DNA of 64,000 nucleotides from Blakeslea trispora (taxonomy: Eukaryota; Mucoromycota; Mucoromycetes; Mucorales; Choanephoraceae). Position numbers and translations under genes: made by a program. Where the stretch lies: the NCBI GenBank assembly GCA_025331445.1, contig JAIWNE010000068.1:62001-126000 (forward strand), written 5' to 3'. This document shows positions 22,101 to 34,223 of the stretch, piece after piece. Position 1 is the first letter of the stretch; every line of letters starts with the position of its first letter. Under the pieces are notes generated by a model that was given only the letters and a program-made list of their open reading frames with translations, was not told where the DNA came from and ran no database searches.

Positions 22101-23656
22101 AAAAACATTGTATCCTTACTGTTTTGACAACCAGGCCCAATATTCAAATGTATGCTCACTCATACCCCATGTAGGTGAATAGGATTGAAACATATGCAAA
22201 TGTCCATTAAGTTGACTCAATGCAGCAATAGGCTCATTCATATAAAGTTGGAGTCGACAAATTTTGGCGTTGATACAATCAATCAACGTGCGAGCTTCTA
22301 CCCATCGCTTACTATGGATCGCCAAGTGATGGCCCATTGTAGGTGCTAGCATGTCTGCCAATAGGCTATAGGCAGATTCATAAGATCTAGATACCAAATT
22401 CAGCCTCTTCAATATATATATACACATTTGACTCAAATTAAACTTACTTTAATGCTCCATCTATATCTTGCTTTGTTTCTTGGAAAAAGCCTGCTTTTAT
22501 ATCATAACGCAAAATCCAGCCAGGAACAGATAATGGCTGCGGTTCATTAGTAGACAAATCATGCTGCCTTGGTACAGCAGAAGGTGAAGGTAGCTTGGAT
22601 CGCTTCTTGCGGATCTTCTTTAGACGATTTGTGTAGAACTGTAAAGCAGGCTCATATAACGCACGATAAAGTCTATTTTCTTCCAACTATAGAATCAATA
22701 CTCGTTACGTTTTCCATTCCCAAACAAACGTTTTCTTACGCATAAACAAAATCCTGAGTCTCGGTAGGCGAGCCCGGAGCAAAAGCAAAGAATGAAGTTT
22801 TGATATCCAATCCACATTGTTTTCGAATCAACGAAAGACGTTCTTCAATAGACTGATCTAGACAAAAATGCAATCAACAAATTAACTCTTTTTTTTTGTA
22901 TATACACCAATAGGTCAAATATTTACCAATGGGCCTTTGCTTCAGAATAATGACAGCAGCGAATTTTACACCTTTTTCCTGGAAATATTTGCTATGGAGA
23001 TCTCAGAAAGGTAAGTAATAGCTCCACAATGCCTTCCGTTCCTCTTTCATTTACCGTCGAGCATTTATTTCAGCTGCCAACTGCGAATCATGTTCTCTAT
23101 CAAGAGGGTCAATAAGCACTTGAGAGGCTAAAGGCCCTGTTTCGCGTTTAGTTTGACCATCTGCAAACATATCATAGAATCCGACTATCACACTAGGCGA
23201 ATAGAGGTGCTTTTTGATCCAAAGAGGCGTCATTATGCCATCGGGATGAAGAGGCGAGTCAACAGTTAAAGGTGAAAGATTAGAGTGAGGTGGTGGTAAG
23301 TTAGGCGTTGAAGGTGGTGCTTTCTGTGGTAACATATAGTCCTACAATTGCAGTTCCTTTTGTCTTTAATAAGCTAAGACATAATAAGGCAATAAGAGTC
23401 TTACTTTGGGCACATTAATCACTCGAAAAGGAGGTGCCACTTGGCTGTTGCTCAAGTAACGAGTGGCCTCATAGAGAGAATAATCTGACTTGTTGGTAAG
23501 CAGGTCAAATAAAGAGTTTAAGGGGCTTGAGCGTGTTGTAGTCGAATCGTCTACGTCTACAAGAGGAGCACGATCCTTCTCTGCTAGGCCATACACAGCC
23601 ATAACAGGTACAGGATGAGCAAGATACTCTGGTGGATAATTAAGCATGTCTTTCAT
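19164..23656 (-). CDS. TRAPPC11: TRAPP complex subunit 11 (Foie gras/Gryzun)
   Basis: Large intron-rich gene for a subunit of the TRAPPIII tethering complex, which acts in ER-Golgi traffic and autophagy. The N-terminus MKDMLNYPPEYLAHPVPVMA (ATG 23656; a second ATG at 23647 is possible) matches the family start. The foie-gras domain is visible in exons 20661-22088 (FYYHLAAMCCAERRRRFLEAE, ETGKFEMAVKFFERIGKTYR). The gryzun-type C-terminal beta region follows (PPSIDIKFEHSAPALLDE, LNILANIPSEIYLGEPFTLT), ending FVNAKRRL. First exons: 23405-23656 and 23055-23341. About ten exons in total, giving well over 1100 residues, the usual family size. A Gly/Ser/Asn-rich low-complexity insert lies near 21830-21960. 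Confidence 0.93.
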
Positions 23657-24172
23657 TAGCGATAGAAAAAAAGAAAAGAAGAAAGTCGAATCCCTTTCTT
23701 TTTTCTTTTGCTGTCCCTCGTGCCCAGCGATTAATAGCGGGCTTCCAAAAAAGGAAGGAAGGAGCATAATTGGTAAGCCAAATAATACCCTTTCACGGCT
23801 CTTTTGCATAAAAAAACACGAGCTTGTCTTGGACGTTCACCAGGCAAAGTATCCGAAAGATTAACAATGAGCGTAATGTCTTTCTTTTTTTGTCGTCGTT
23901 CCTAGTTTTATGAACGGTATTTGTTACTCATTTACCTTTCTATATGAGCTTCGGTGGGGGGGGGGAGAGCAAGATAATTCTAGAGGTTGTTAATAAGTAG
24001 CCTCTACCTTCTGGTGCTTTTTTCCTGTGAGTAAATGATTATTGCTTTGAAACTAAGCAAGGCTCAAGTATAATACATGAATTATCTTTTATTGTTTTCT
24101 TAATTTATTTATATGATATATTGATAGTCTTGCAATAGAAGGCAAAGTAAAGAATATAATCTTTCAAGCGTA
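23657..24172. other. Intergenic between TRAPPC11 and CYP505
   Basis: About 515 bases holding the TRAPPC11 promoter side and the 3' UTR of the P450 fusion gene. A G9 run lies near 23957-23965. No other feature seen. Confidence 0.5.
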
Positions 24173-27100
24173 CTAGTTTGATCCCCAGACATCAACCACA
24201 TACGCTTTCTGGTGTTCTAAACTTTGAATGTATGCCTCTGCATCTTCATCACTCTCTGCAATACCAAGCTTTTTGATGATTGCTTGGAATGTGGTTCTGA
24301 CATCTTTTGTCATGGCAGTATTACCACAAACATACAATGCACCGTGGGACAGCATCTCCCAAACTTCAGTCGCATGAATTGATAGCTCATGCTGCACGTA
24401 TTTTCTGGAATCGGAAGTAGCTGTTCGGGAAAAGGCATTATAGCTATTGACCAGCACCTTTGAGTCAATAAATTGCTGTATTTCTTCTCGGTATAAGTGA
24501 TCCTTTTCTGGATGTCGGCAACCAAATAGCAAAAGGGATGGAGCTACTTCTTTACCAGACTTTTTTTCCATGTCTCTATGCTGAAGGAAGCCACGGAAGG
24601 GGGCAATGCCTGTGCCAGAAGCTATCATCACAAGAGGTTTCTTTAGATCCTTGGGCATATCAAACGTATCTTTTGAACTTATGAGATTTACTCTTAGCCC
24701 AAAGCCAGCCTCAGAGCGTTTCAAATGAGTGGAAGCCAGACCTGGGTAATGCTTTCCATTGATAAAGTCGTCTACTACTGCAACAGACAGATGTACACTA
24801 CTAGGGTAAGCAAGTGGAGAAGAAGCAATGGAGTATCGACGTGGCTGCATAACGTTGACAGCAGCTAGGAATTGACCAGTACTGATATTCTTAACCTGGG
24901 GAAAAGCTTTTTGAAGATCAAGAAGAGTGCGATGAGTCTTAATAAACTCAGGATAATGATCTTCATTGTTTTCGTCAGGCATAATCAGTCTTTCAAACAT
25001 ATCAGCTGTTTCAGGTGCTACTTGTCTTAATTGAGCAGCAAAATAGCTTAGCATCATACGAGAAGGAGGAGAAAGTATATCCGCATAAAATTGGAATGCG
25101 TTGCGTACTGTACAGGGTCCTTGGATGCTTCTTGCCAAAGTACGAGGCGAAAATCCTTCAACAGTATCAGGATCAATTTCAAACGCACATTCCAAGTCTA
25201 ACCCGAATCCTAAAGCGAGCTGCTCAATTTCTTCAATACTATTTTGAGGGTAAATCTCAATGTGATCACCAGGTTCATAAATATGGCCTTCGCCTATTGG
25301 TTCCAGACGAGATACATCAATCTCTATATGACGAGTAGATCTATCGCTAGCACTTCCTTGAAGCTCTTTGTTGACGAGAACAAAGGCATTGGATTGACCG
25401 TTTGTATTTCCCTTAGCCATGCTCAATTTAGTGACATCTGACGAAGGAATGATATGTATGCCGACCTGTTGTTCATTTTCTGGCAGTGTCGCAAAAGGTA
25501 CCACAGATTTGTCTACTGATGCCACAATACCATATCTATTCAAGAGAGCAGCCCAGAAATGAGCAGACCATTCACTGAATTCAGCATCACAATCTCCATC
25601 CGCATCACCACTTCCCAAGGGAAAACACCGTTCTGCTCCAAGAAGACGCAGACTGCTATCAACTTTGATAGGGAAAGCTTGATACGTTCTCCAGTTTCGG
25701 TTGCCAACACCAAAGACTGCATAAGTAATCCCATGCAACAAGTCAGTTTTGTTTTCTTTTGTCTGTAAAGTAATCCATCGGTCGAACAGCTCAGCAGAAT
25801 CTGGTGGGAAACCGTTATAGGTTGCTGTGCAGATGACCACTAGTTCATTGCTTGTACTCTCTTGTGGTCTATTTGAATCTTTGGAGTGAATTGCATCCCA
25901 TAAATTCATTGGACGATAGACGACATCTTTGAAACCAAACTTTCTTGCCTGAGAAGAGAGTTGATGAGCATAGTCTTGAGATATGCCTGTCTGTGATCCA
26001 TAGAGAAAAGTGATCTTGGGTAATTTTTCAAGGCTAGCACCATTGGGGTCTGAAACATGGACCGACACGTTTGTTGTCTCTTCAGTTACTTTAGGCAAGA
26101 ACTTTTCAGCAATATCAGCCTGAGGCTTTGGAGAATTGTCTCGGGGAAGAATATTAACATAGAAGTTTGAAGGCTTTGTAGTGGGCTGTTTATAATCATA
26201 AAAAACTGGTGGACCGTCTAAGATAGCAGAAATAATTAAAAAATAAAGTTCTTTGGTTTTTTTTTGTATCTGATATTACCATAATAGAATTTGAATCGAA
26301 TGAGAAGCATACAAAGAGCTGTCTTGAGTTCCTGCAAAGCAAGAGCCATTCCAATACATCCACGAGGCCCAGTACTGAATGGCAACCAACTAAAGCGTGA
26401 ACGTTTCTGTTCCTCCTCTGGAGAGAAACGCTCAGGATCAAATTTCAAGGGATTTGGAAAGACTTTTGGATTGATATGCATACTATAAACGCTTGCTAGC
26501 ATTGTTGTACCTGCTTTGATTTTATAGCCCCCAGGAACAACACAATCTTTTTTACAGTATTTGGCAAATTCTCTTAAAGCAGGATGAAGACGAAGAGTTT
26601 CTCTGATCACCTTGTCAAGATATTTGAGATGACTGATCTGTTTGGTGGTTGGTAGAGTGTTAGGCTTGATTCCTAGATTGACTATCTCTTGTATGACTTT
26701 GGCTTCTACATCAGGGTTTTGGCTTAGTTCATAGAGGGCCCATGCAATAGTGTTGGCAGATGTATCATGTCCAGCAATAAGGAAAGTGACAACCTGGAAT
26801 CGTATGTTTTCGTCTGATAGGGCTAGATTGTTCTCATCACGGGCATTCAGCATATATCCCAGCAAATCATTGGATTCTTTGCTTGCATCTTTTGATGCTC
26901 TTCTTTCCTTGATGATATCGTCCACAATTGAGTGCATCAGATTGTTTCCGTTTTCCCAATCGTAGTTGCTCTTCAAAGGTAGTTTGCGAATAAATTTCGG
27001 TGTCATGAACCGATAGAAAGAGTGCTCCAAGTTGTGAGCCATAGCTTCGATAAAGGGATGAGCAGGTTTATGTAGATGCATAAGATCAAACGAGTATCCG

Positions 27101-27940
27101 AATCCTACTCGTCCAATAATCTCAAAGGAAAGATTTGTACACCATGGAAGTATTTCGACTTTTTCAGCAGGATCATACTGTTCCAACACTTTAATCGTCT
27201 CAAGTACGACCTGTCCCATTTCTGGTTGGTATGCCTAGAATTGAATTAGATCAACTACATCTATTCCTTTTTGCTGTACCAGCATTTACCTTGACTGCTC
27301 GTGGACTGAATGCAGGCATGAGGAGTTTATGGGCCAATTTCCATTCGTCAGTATCAGTATCAGATGTAAACAATCCATCTCCACTGAAATCCTTTAGTTC
27401 CCCTAGCAAAGTATCGGCTTTTTTTGTGAAAAACTCGTTTTCTTTTACAAAAACCTCTACAACGTCTGGATCGTTTGTTGCTACCATATTTGTTCCTAGA
27501 AAATTCACATTGATTACACCACCATACGTTTGAAGATAACGATGAAATGAATCAGAACTACAGAAAGAGAAATTGAAGGACATGAGCAAGAATCAAGTTT
27601 AAAGAGCTTATGTAACTTACGTATCTGGCATCATGTTGTAAAGATTTCCTATCATCGGCAATCGACCAGGTACTCGAAATACTTCCTTGATCGAGTCTTT
27701 TAGATCAACATAAACAACTTTTTGATCCCTCAGCTTCTGCATGTCGTCTAGTTCGGTACCATCTTCTTCTTGAAGTAGTATTTGTGCAAGAGAAACCGAA
27801 AGCCCTAGCTTTGTTTTTGCAACTGTCTTTACTTTGACCAAATCAGCATCATGATCGATCTCAATAATGCAACCTTCTGACGATATATTTTGACTGCCTT
27901 TCAAAGCAATAATAATGGGCGTACTAACAATAGGAGCCAT
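24173..27940 (-). CDS. CYP505-type self-sufficient cytochrome P450:NADPH reductase with N-terminal extension
   Basis: Fatty-acid hydroxylase-type fusion like P450foxy and BM3: a heme domain fused to its own FAD/FMN reductase. Exons 27621-27940, 27290-27557, 26280-27234 and 24173-26217 join in phase to 1195 residues. The P450 part (~95-515) has AGHDTSAN (I-helix), ETLRLHP (ExxR) and FSTGPRGCIG (heme Cys). The reductase has LYGSQTGISQDYA (FMN), RRYSIASS (FAD), IASGTGIAPFRGF (NADPH) and a C-terminal VWGSN. Residues 1-~85 form an extra header that looks like a ubiquitin-type beta-grasp (AKTKLGLSVSLAQILLQEEDG, LRDQKVVYVDLKD) before the normal P450 start LPMIGNLYNMMP. There is no membrane anchor, so it is likely cytosolic. 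Homologues act on fatty acids; the substrate here is unknown. Confidence 0.93.
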
Positions 27941-29321
27941 CGTTGTAGGTCAATTACAATGCAAAAAGTGAATGGGAGAAGAGGAAGCCATCCTTCTTAT
28001 ATTTATATGTATTTCGGCCTGTTTGCCCGATAGAAACACATAAAGTAGACACAGCCATCATTTTTGAATGCTGAGTCTTTAGTTATGACCAATCTAGTGC
28101 GAGAGGAAGACAGTTGAGAGAATTGGTTTGTTTGAGGTAGCCTACAGCCATTTGCGTAGAGGAATAGAGTTTGTACGAGCTAAAAATAGAATGAGAGAGA
28201 GAGCTACAATCAATAAGTTTTAACCCGGATTTTCTCCGTTAATAACATTCAGTTGTTGAAATCTTGGAAATAGCCAAATCTGTATGACCAAATGGTCTTT
28301 GTTACCATAGCGTTCATTGCATCTCTTTTTCTCAAATGAAAGCAATTGTCATGAACGGAAAAAATTCGGATTGAAGTTTTTGTACATTTCTTTATCAACA
28401 CTTTCACTCGTTTCTCAAGGTCAACTGATAAAGCTTTATTTACCATTCCACGAATGGACAAAAGTTAGAGCCTTTATGTGTCACACATTTTTGCTGGAGA
28501 GATAAATTCGAGGATTACCAACCCGCCTCAATCCCATTTTTCCCCAAACATCATGAATGGAATTTATATAGATAGTACCATCAGAGCCCCCCCCCCTTTT
28601 TTTTTTATATATATATAAACATGGAAAGTGAGATTTTTTGGGAAAAAAAAGCATGATTAGTAAGGACTCTTGAGTCAAAAAAATTCTATTGAAAAAGAAA
28701 GATACCTGCTATAAGATCATACAAATTATTCTTGCACTTTCAATAAGCTCAAGCCCCTCATTCACACTAACTTTGCTCGAAATTCATGCAAGCGCAAATT
28801 TAGCATTTTGTCAGATATAGTTTATGTAATCAAGACTCTTTCTATAGCAAACAAAGAATATGCACACGACTATTGATACTTGTTTTCAACACAATCACTC
28901 AGTGCCATAGCCTCCTTCTTTGTCAATTTTCTCCATTTGTTCGCTAAAAAGCATGCGAACAAAGTTGTTTAGACACTCTTAAACGGAAGCACCCGCATGA
29001 GCAGTTTTGTGATCATCTCAGCCTCTAAAATAGCTGTTTAGTGTACTTTTACACAAAAGAAGGCAACAATCCATTGGCACCTGAGTAAGTACACTTTAAA
29101 CTTTTAACCCTTTAAGCTTATTTGGAAGACAAGGAGGACAGCTCTGAGTTCTGTGATAGTCTTAGTTCTAGGCAAACAATAATAAACACTTGCAAGTGAT
29201 AAGGAGGGAATCGAGCGCAAAGTTTAGGTTAGATTTTTCTGGTACCGCACTTCTTTTGATTTTTTTTTCAGACCTTGAAAAAGTGGTTCTTTTTTTTAAA
29301 AAAAAAAAATATTGTATTATC
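27941..29321. other. Intergenic between CYP505 and PDCD5
   Basis: About 1.4 kb, promoter side of both divergent genes. It has a GA tract near 28191-28202, a C10T11 run near 28588-28608 and a TATATATATATA stretch. Minus-strand frames at 28249-28678 hint at a very old transposase relic (DVWGKMG), but the match is too weak to call. Confidence 0.45.
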
Positions 29322-30062
29322 ATGGAAGACGACGAGCTTCAAGCTATTAGAGCAAGACGATTAGCAGAATTACAAGCTAGAGGAGGCCCATCTCAGGTAA
29401 ATGTCGCAAACACCTCACTAGATCTCGTCTATTTAATTTATCAATACTTTGTTTATAGAGCGCCGGATTCGGTGGTGCTCCTGGACTAAGTGGTTCTGCC
29501 GGCAACAACTCAAACGAGGATGCTGAAAAGAAAGGGTAAAGAAGAAAAAAGCCTCACATCTTACAGATCGCGATCTGATTCAACTGTTTATTAAATGATA
29601 GACAAATGGAAGAAATGCGTCGCAATATGGTAAAATAGGAATAAGCAAAAACCCAGGAATGACTTTACCTTACTTGTGTTTCTTTTTTTTTTCAGCTCTA
29701 CCAAATTTTAGACAATTCTGCTCGTGAGAGATGTATGTTTTGATAGGACTCGTATGGATCTTGAAAATTCATTTTTTCTTCTATAGTAGGACGCATTCAA
29801 ATGGTCAAGGCTGATAAGGCTCGTGCTGTTGAAGACCTTTTGATCAGAATGGCTCAGTCTAACCAATTACGATCCAAAGTAACCGAGAAGCAGTTGATTG
29901 ATCTTTTAGGTCAAATCAGTCAACAAGACTCTAGTTCGAATCAAACTCGTATTGTGGTAAGTTTGTACTTTGACCATTGAATAGCCTTTCGAATTAAATG
30001 ATTCTCTTTTATAGTACAACCGCAGACAATACGATGACTCTGATGATGACTATGATTTATAA
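29322..30062 (+). CDS. PDCD5: PDCD5 / TFAR19-like DNA-binding protein
   Basis: Small helical protein conserved in archaea and eukaryotes. Human PDCD5 is pro-apoptotic and also binds the chaperonin CCT. Six exons (29322-29396, 29459-29535, 29602-29629, 29696-29732, 29787-29956, 30015-30062) join in phase to 144 residues. Key segments: MEDDELQAIRARRLAELQAR, QMEEMRRNMLYQILDNSARE, LGRIQMVKADKARAVEDLLI, KVTEKQLIDLLGQISQQ and the acidic end YDDSDDDYDL. Exon 3 is only 28 bp. A Gly/Ser/Asn-rich insert replaces the usual linker. Strong family match over the whole length. Confidence 0.96.
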
Positions 30063-31110
30063 ATTCTAAATAAATTCACACAACTCCCCCCTCTAGTATT
30101 CCTCTTGAAGACAACTGTATATTAAAGTGTAAGCTTAACGAATACGCTCCAAGTATGGATATGATCTCAGAGAGAGAGAGAGAGAGACCTTGGGCTGAAA
30201 TGTGACATGCGTTGCTTACACGTCTACAATGAACACAAAGTATGTTGCAGTTCTATTGGTGCTAGCTTAGCCTATTATACGTTTACCTCGTACAATTGTT
30301 TGAATGTGTTAGTTATTGCTTAATACAGTTGGCTCTTCTCTGTTCGGCGATATACTACTGTGTTTGCTGGCCTTTATTCTGATTGCGTGTTACTACTTCT
30401 TTAATCACAGCTCAAAAGGCAGTTGGTTTCTTTCTTTATAGAAACAATGAAAAGCTGCATTTGCCTTAGCTTTCTTTATGTCCTTGCAAAGATCCAAAAT
30501 TGCTGCAAGAAGCAATTAAAGAAACGATAACGTAAGGTGGAAGCTGACTTCATTTCCTGTGGGCAAGGCATTGTCCTATGATAAGCCAGTATGAGCACTA
30601 TCAATTTTCTTTTTCTATTCGAGACCTTCATAATGAGACTTGGCTCGAAATCAGTCAACTTTAAGGGCTTCAAAATGCAAAATATCTAAAACTTTTCCGG
30701 GAATATCCCAGCTAATGTTTGCTGAGACTAGAATGTTTTTGGCAGGTTGCCAGAATCTTCTCCCCACATGCTATTTAAAGAATATTATGATGTCTTGTAG
30801 AATAACAATATGCTCAGTAGGAGCTTGTTATGAGCGCTACTCTAGAGGTTGCGAATTGAAACATTTTTATTGTGAAAGAAGAGTAATAGAATAGTGTATT
30901 CAACATACTTAATTGATGCGTCTCTTTAAATATCATTTGAAGAGTATGTTCAATAGTGTGCGCTTATCAGAACACAAAGGCTTATAAGTCCTCCTAGTTG
31001 AAATATTACAGATCAATATGTTGTTTAACAAAAAAAAAAGTAGTTGTAAAATAGACTATGGGTAAACTACCTTTTACTTTAATTACACTTCACTATAAAA
31101 CAAAAAGTTG
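30063..31110. other. Gene-poor stretch
   Basis: Contains the PDCD5 3' UTR and an (AG)n tract at 30169-30187. No conserved coding frame. Confidence 0.45.
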
Positions 31111-31280
31111 TAATAGTCGCTTTATCTGAGAGTGTTCATATTCTTGAGAAATACGCTCTTATACTAATATTACTCTTAGATCGAATGTCATTTTAATGAT
31201 TGAAACGATATAAGTCCAAAGGATTGCTACTCTTATATTGAGAATACTCTTATATCAAACACTTAAATCGAGCTAGTTTT
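31111..31280. mobile_element. Decayed relative of the pogo-like MITE
   Basis: Starts TAATAGTCGCTTTATCTGAG and ends AAATCGAGCTAGTTTT, mirroring the CAGTAGTCGCTCTATTTAAG / AAATAGAGCGACTACTG ends of the copy at 9421-9593. Length and internal repeats (ACTCTTATAT and similar) also agree. The ends are mutated, so exact limits and target duplication cannot be fixed. Confidence 0.6.
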
Positions 31281-33169
31281 AAGGTGATTGGCTAATATTC
31301 AAACTCATATTAAAAATGAGCAAATGATTTTTGAAAGAGATGAGATCACAACTAGCAAGTTTGGTAATCTTGTCTTTGTCTTTCTTCCCTTTTGTTTTCT
31401 CATGAAGACAAAGTTAATGAATATGTCATTGCTGAACTTTCTTTGCTACTTTCCATTTTTGGCCTTGTTTCTTTTTTGCTTCTGCTGCTGAGTGTAAATG
31501 GTCGTTTCATAGCATCCCGTATGGCATATGCTTATCACTTCTTCCTTTTATCTTTTTGTACCTGTTAATTTTCTTTTAAAATTATGCTCTTTTGTTTGAA
31601 CCACTTTATTGCTAAGAGAAAAGTAAAGATCATGATTTGTGGAATGCTTGATCACAATGGGACAATCAGGCTCAAAGGATATCTTTTGATAGATTTCATC
31701 AGACGCTTTTATTTTTCCCTTTTAAAAAAACGTGTACAGAGTATTCACTCCTGTAGTTTATTTTCGAGCTGTTTATTCTTTCTCTTTCGCAATTGCCTCA
31801 CAGTCGAAAAGAAAACTGTCTAAATCTGATTGGGGTTCTGCCTTGACGTCAAGCTGTATGTTCTATAGTTTTTTCTTTCTTTCTCTATATGATATTTATT
31901 TAGGTCATCAATGCCTTGATATAGATCATTTGCTGAGTATGTTCTTATTATGTAGAACTTGTCAGCTTGTTAAGCATGCCAAGAATTACCAGCTTGATGA
32001 TGTGCAACTTTCGAGGCTCAAACGTTTCCCTTCATTCAAAAGCCATTTTACTAGTCTAGTCTAGCTGGTCTTTTCTAGTCTTATTAAATCTTTCTTCCTT
32101 GTTTTCCATTTTTTTAACAAGGTTTGTCTCTCACTCAATGAAATTACTTTTTTTAATCATTCGTTGAAACAAAGAAATGATACTTAACCTAACAACTGTA
32201 CTACAATGCGCCTCTTTAAAATAAACAGAGAAAACGAGAGAGAGAAAAAGAAAAAGAAAAAGAGGATGTGGTAACTGGTGGTTGAAGCCAGCATAAGCTG
32301 TTTACTGAATATACTAATGTTTTCCTATACTTCTTCTTTTGTTTTTCTCATACTACTTGGATGAGCTTTTGTCTATTGATTGAGGTTTTTAAGCTTTTTG
32401 AACAAAGATTTAAACGTATTTGTTATCTCCTGAAAACAGCGTTATTTCAAAAAATATAACATTGATTATGTGCACTTCTAAATTTGAACATATTAAAAAG
32501 AAAGAAAGATATGCTATTATGATCGCCTAGCAACATGTTTCATCTAAAAGAGATTATTTACACTATTTATTGGCTTGTCAAACTACATAACTGTTTTCTT
32601 TTTCATTTAAGATAGATCACAGGTGTACAATTTGTTGCTACCCAATCTATCTATATTTGTATACATTTGTTTGTCATATATGAGCCTATTCAATCTCACT
32701 TTGATAAAAAAAAGAAAGGAAGAGAGCGTCAATAGCTCTTTAAAGTCATCTGTAGCCTATTCGCTGCCTTTTCTTTTTCTCTTTTTTTTTTTTTTACTTA
32801 CATTACCCACCTGGCCTTTTTAAGGTTTGACTTTACCCGATTGTTGTATCTTGATACACTTAACAATAGTGGCCAAGTAACTGCAAAATACCAAATTTTG
32901 TTTGTGATGACTCTGATATTTTCATCCTTTTTTGGGAATTATGTTTGTTTGTTTATTTTGATTTTTGAACTTATTGTCAACTTTGAGTTTCTAACAAAGC
33001 GTGCCTTCTTTTTTATTTTTGCTCAGTAGAGTTAGTGTAATGCGAGGAAAAAAAAAAAGAAAATTGACAGATTTCGAAATGTTTGTATCAAGATAAAAAC
33101 GGTCGGTTGCTCTCCTTTCTAACTCTCTTTTTCTTTCTTTTCTTCCATCACTCGTATAGTAAATCAAAA
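31281..33169. other. Gene-poor stretch
   Basis: About 1.9 kb, AT-rich with long T and GAAA runs (32235-32265, 32785-32798). Several short plus-strand frames are hydrophobic T-rich translations without codon bias. No RNA gene recognised. The last 100 bases are CT-rich and probably form the leader of the zinc-knuckle gene. Confidence 0.4.
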
Positions 33170-33341
33170 ATGGCCAATTCTGCTTCCACTTTATCGCTTC
33201 CTGTCAACTCTGGTGCTAATAAATGCTGTTCTTGTGGTTCCTTCTCACACAAAACAAGGTATATAATTAGAGCATAGGACTGAGTTGGATTTTTGTATCT
33301 GATAATCACTTCTTAGGGATTGCCCCAAGCTAGATCATTAA
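33170..33341 (+). CDS. 37-residue zinc-knuckle microprotein
   Basis: Exon 1 (33170-33258) and exon 2 (33317-33341) are joined across a 58-bp GTATAT...CTTAG intron, giving 37 residues. The C-terminal half is CCSCGSFSHKTRDCPKLDH, an exact CX2CX4HX4C zinc knuckle that is completed only by splicing: the final Cys lies in exon 2. The N-terminal half is a Ser/Thr-rich MANSASTLSLPVNSGA. The CT-rich leader and in-frame splice support a real gene. The finger resembles the third Cys/His cluster of the LINE ORF1 in this window (CKCGSLSHRKTNHSQCP). Function unknown; nucleic-acid binding is inferred from the knuckle. Confidence 0.6.
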
Positions 33342-34223
33342 TACGATTCTTGTCTAGTCTGCGATAAGCAAGTCTCTTTAGTTTGGCATATACTCTAGAT
33401 CCTACCATAAAATACAGGCCTGCTTCACATATAACTTGACGTATCTCTTTTCTTTTCTTTTTTATTCATATACCCTATTTCCAAAACATATCAATATGCA
33501 ATAAATGCTTTTTTACATGTACAAAAAGAAATCAAACTACTATGATTTGAGACCTGAATTTGCATAAGCTTTTGTTTTCCCTTGTCTTGTTGATCTGTAT
33601 AGCTTGAGCCTTGTATATGTTCCGGCTTAAAAGATAATCTATTGGGTCTATTTTCATCTGACTCATGTTGAATACTTGTGACTTTAAAAATGCCAGAAAC
33701 CTCATGCGACTCATATACAGAATCAGACAATAAGCATCTCTATTTTACTAATAAAAGAGAAAAGAGAGCTTTTTTCTTCATACTAGTTTCATGTATACAC
33801 GATTAGAAGATAGATAGATAGGGCTATAACAAGAATACACATTTCATTCTTCTTTGTTTGCATGATTGCCTCTAAATAGGCTTGTTTACTGCTTCAAAGA
33901 TAGCAACGTGATATCCACAAGTGACTCATATCTCGGATTATCTGTTGTGACATAGTCGTTTTTGATACTGACAAGATGCTTGCTTGAAATGTAAGAGAGA
34001 GAGAATACTGTATTTATATAGGACAATTGATGGGTGTATTCTAGTCTATATTTAATACTGAAAATGTCTCAAACATGCCTTCTAATAACTTATTTACAGC
34101 TTGGTTATGTTCATTTGCTTTTTGACACGCTTGTTCAAAGAATGTCTTTACTCTTTCGAGCACTGGTATTAATCTTTTTTCAACTTCTTGTTTCCTTTTC
34201 TTTGAGCTCTCGGTTACTTCTTC
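33342..34223. other. Intergenic between microprotein and NDC80
   Basis: About 880 bases with 3' UTRs of the flanking convergent genes. A 79-codon minus frame at 33491-33730 has fairly protein-like composition (MSDSVYESHEVSGIF), but I see no family, partner exon or other support. Confidence 0.4.

Noticed and set aside
23646..23864. Plus frame opposite the TRAPPC11 start
   Set aside because: Antisense shadow of the leader; no independent support.
28249..28678. Minus frames with DVWGKMG and HDNCFHLRKRD suggesting a Tc1 relic
   Set aside because: Only isolated short similarities to DDE transposase motifs, in different frames; too weak.
30640..32064. Several plus-strand frames of 60-110 codons
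   Set aside because: Hydrophobic T-rich translations with no family, no codon bias and no splice logic.
33491..33730. 79-codon minus frame, MSDSVYESHEVSGIF start
   Set aside because: Composition is protein-like, but no family, no partner exon and no clear promoter; not enough to call.
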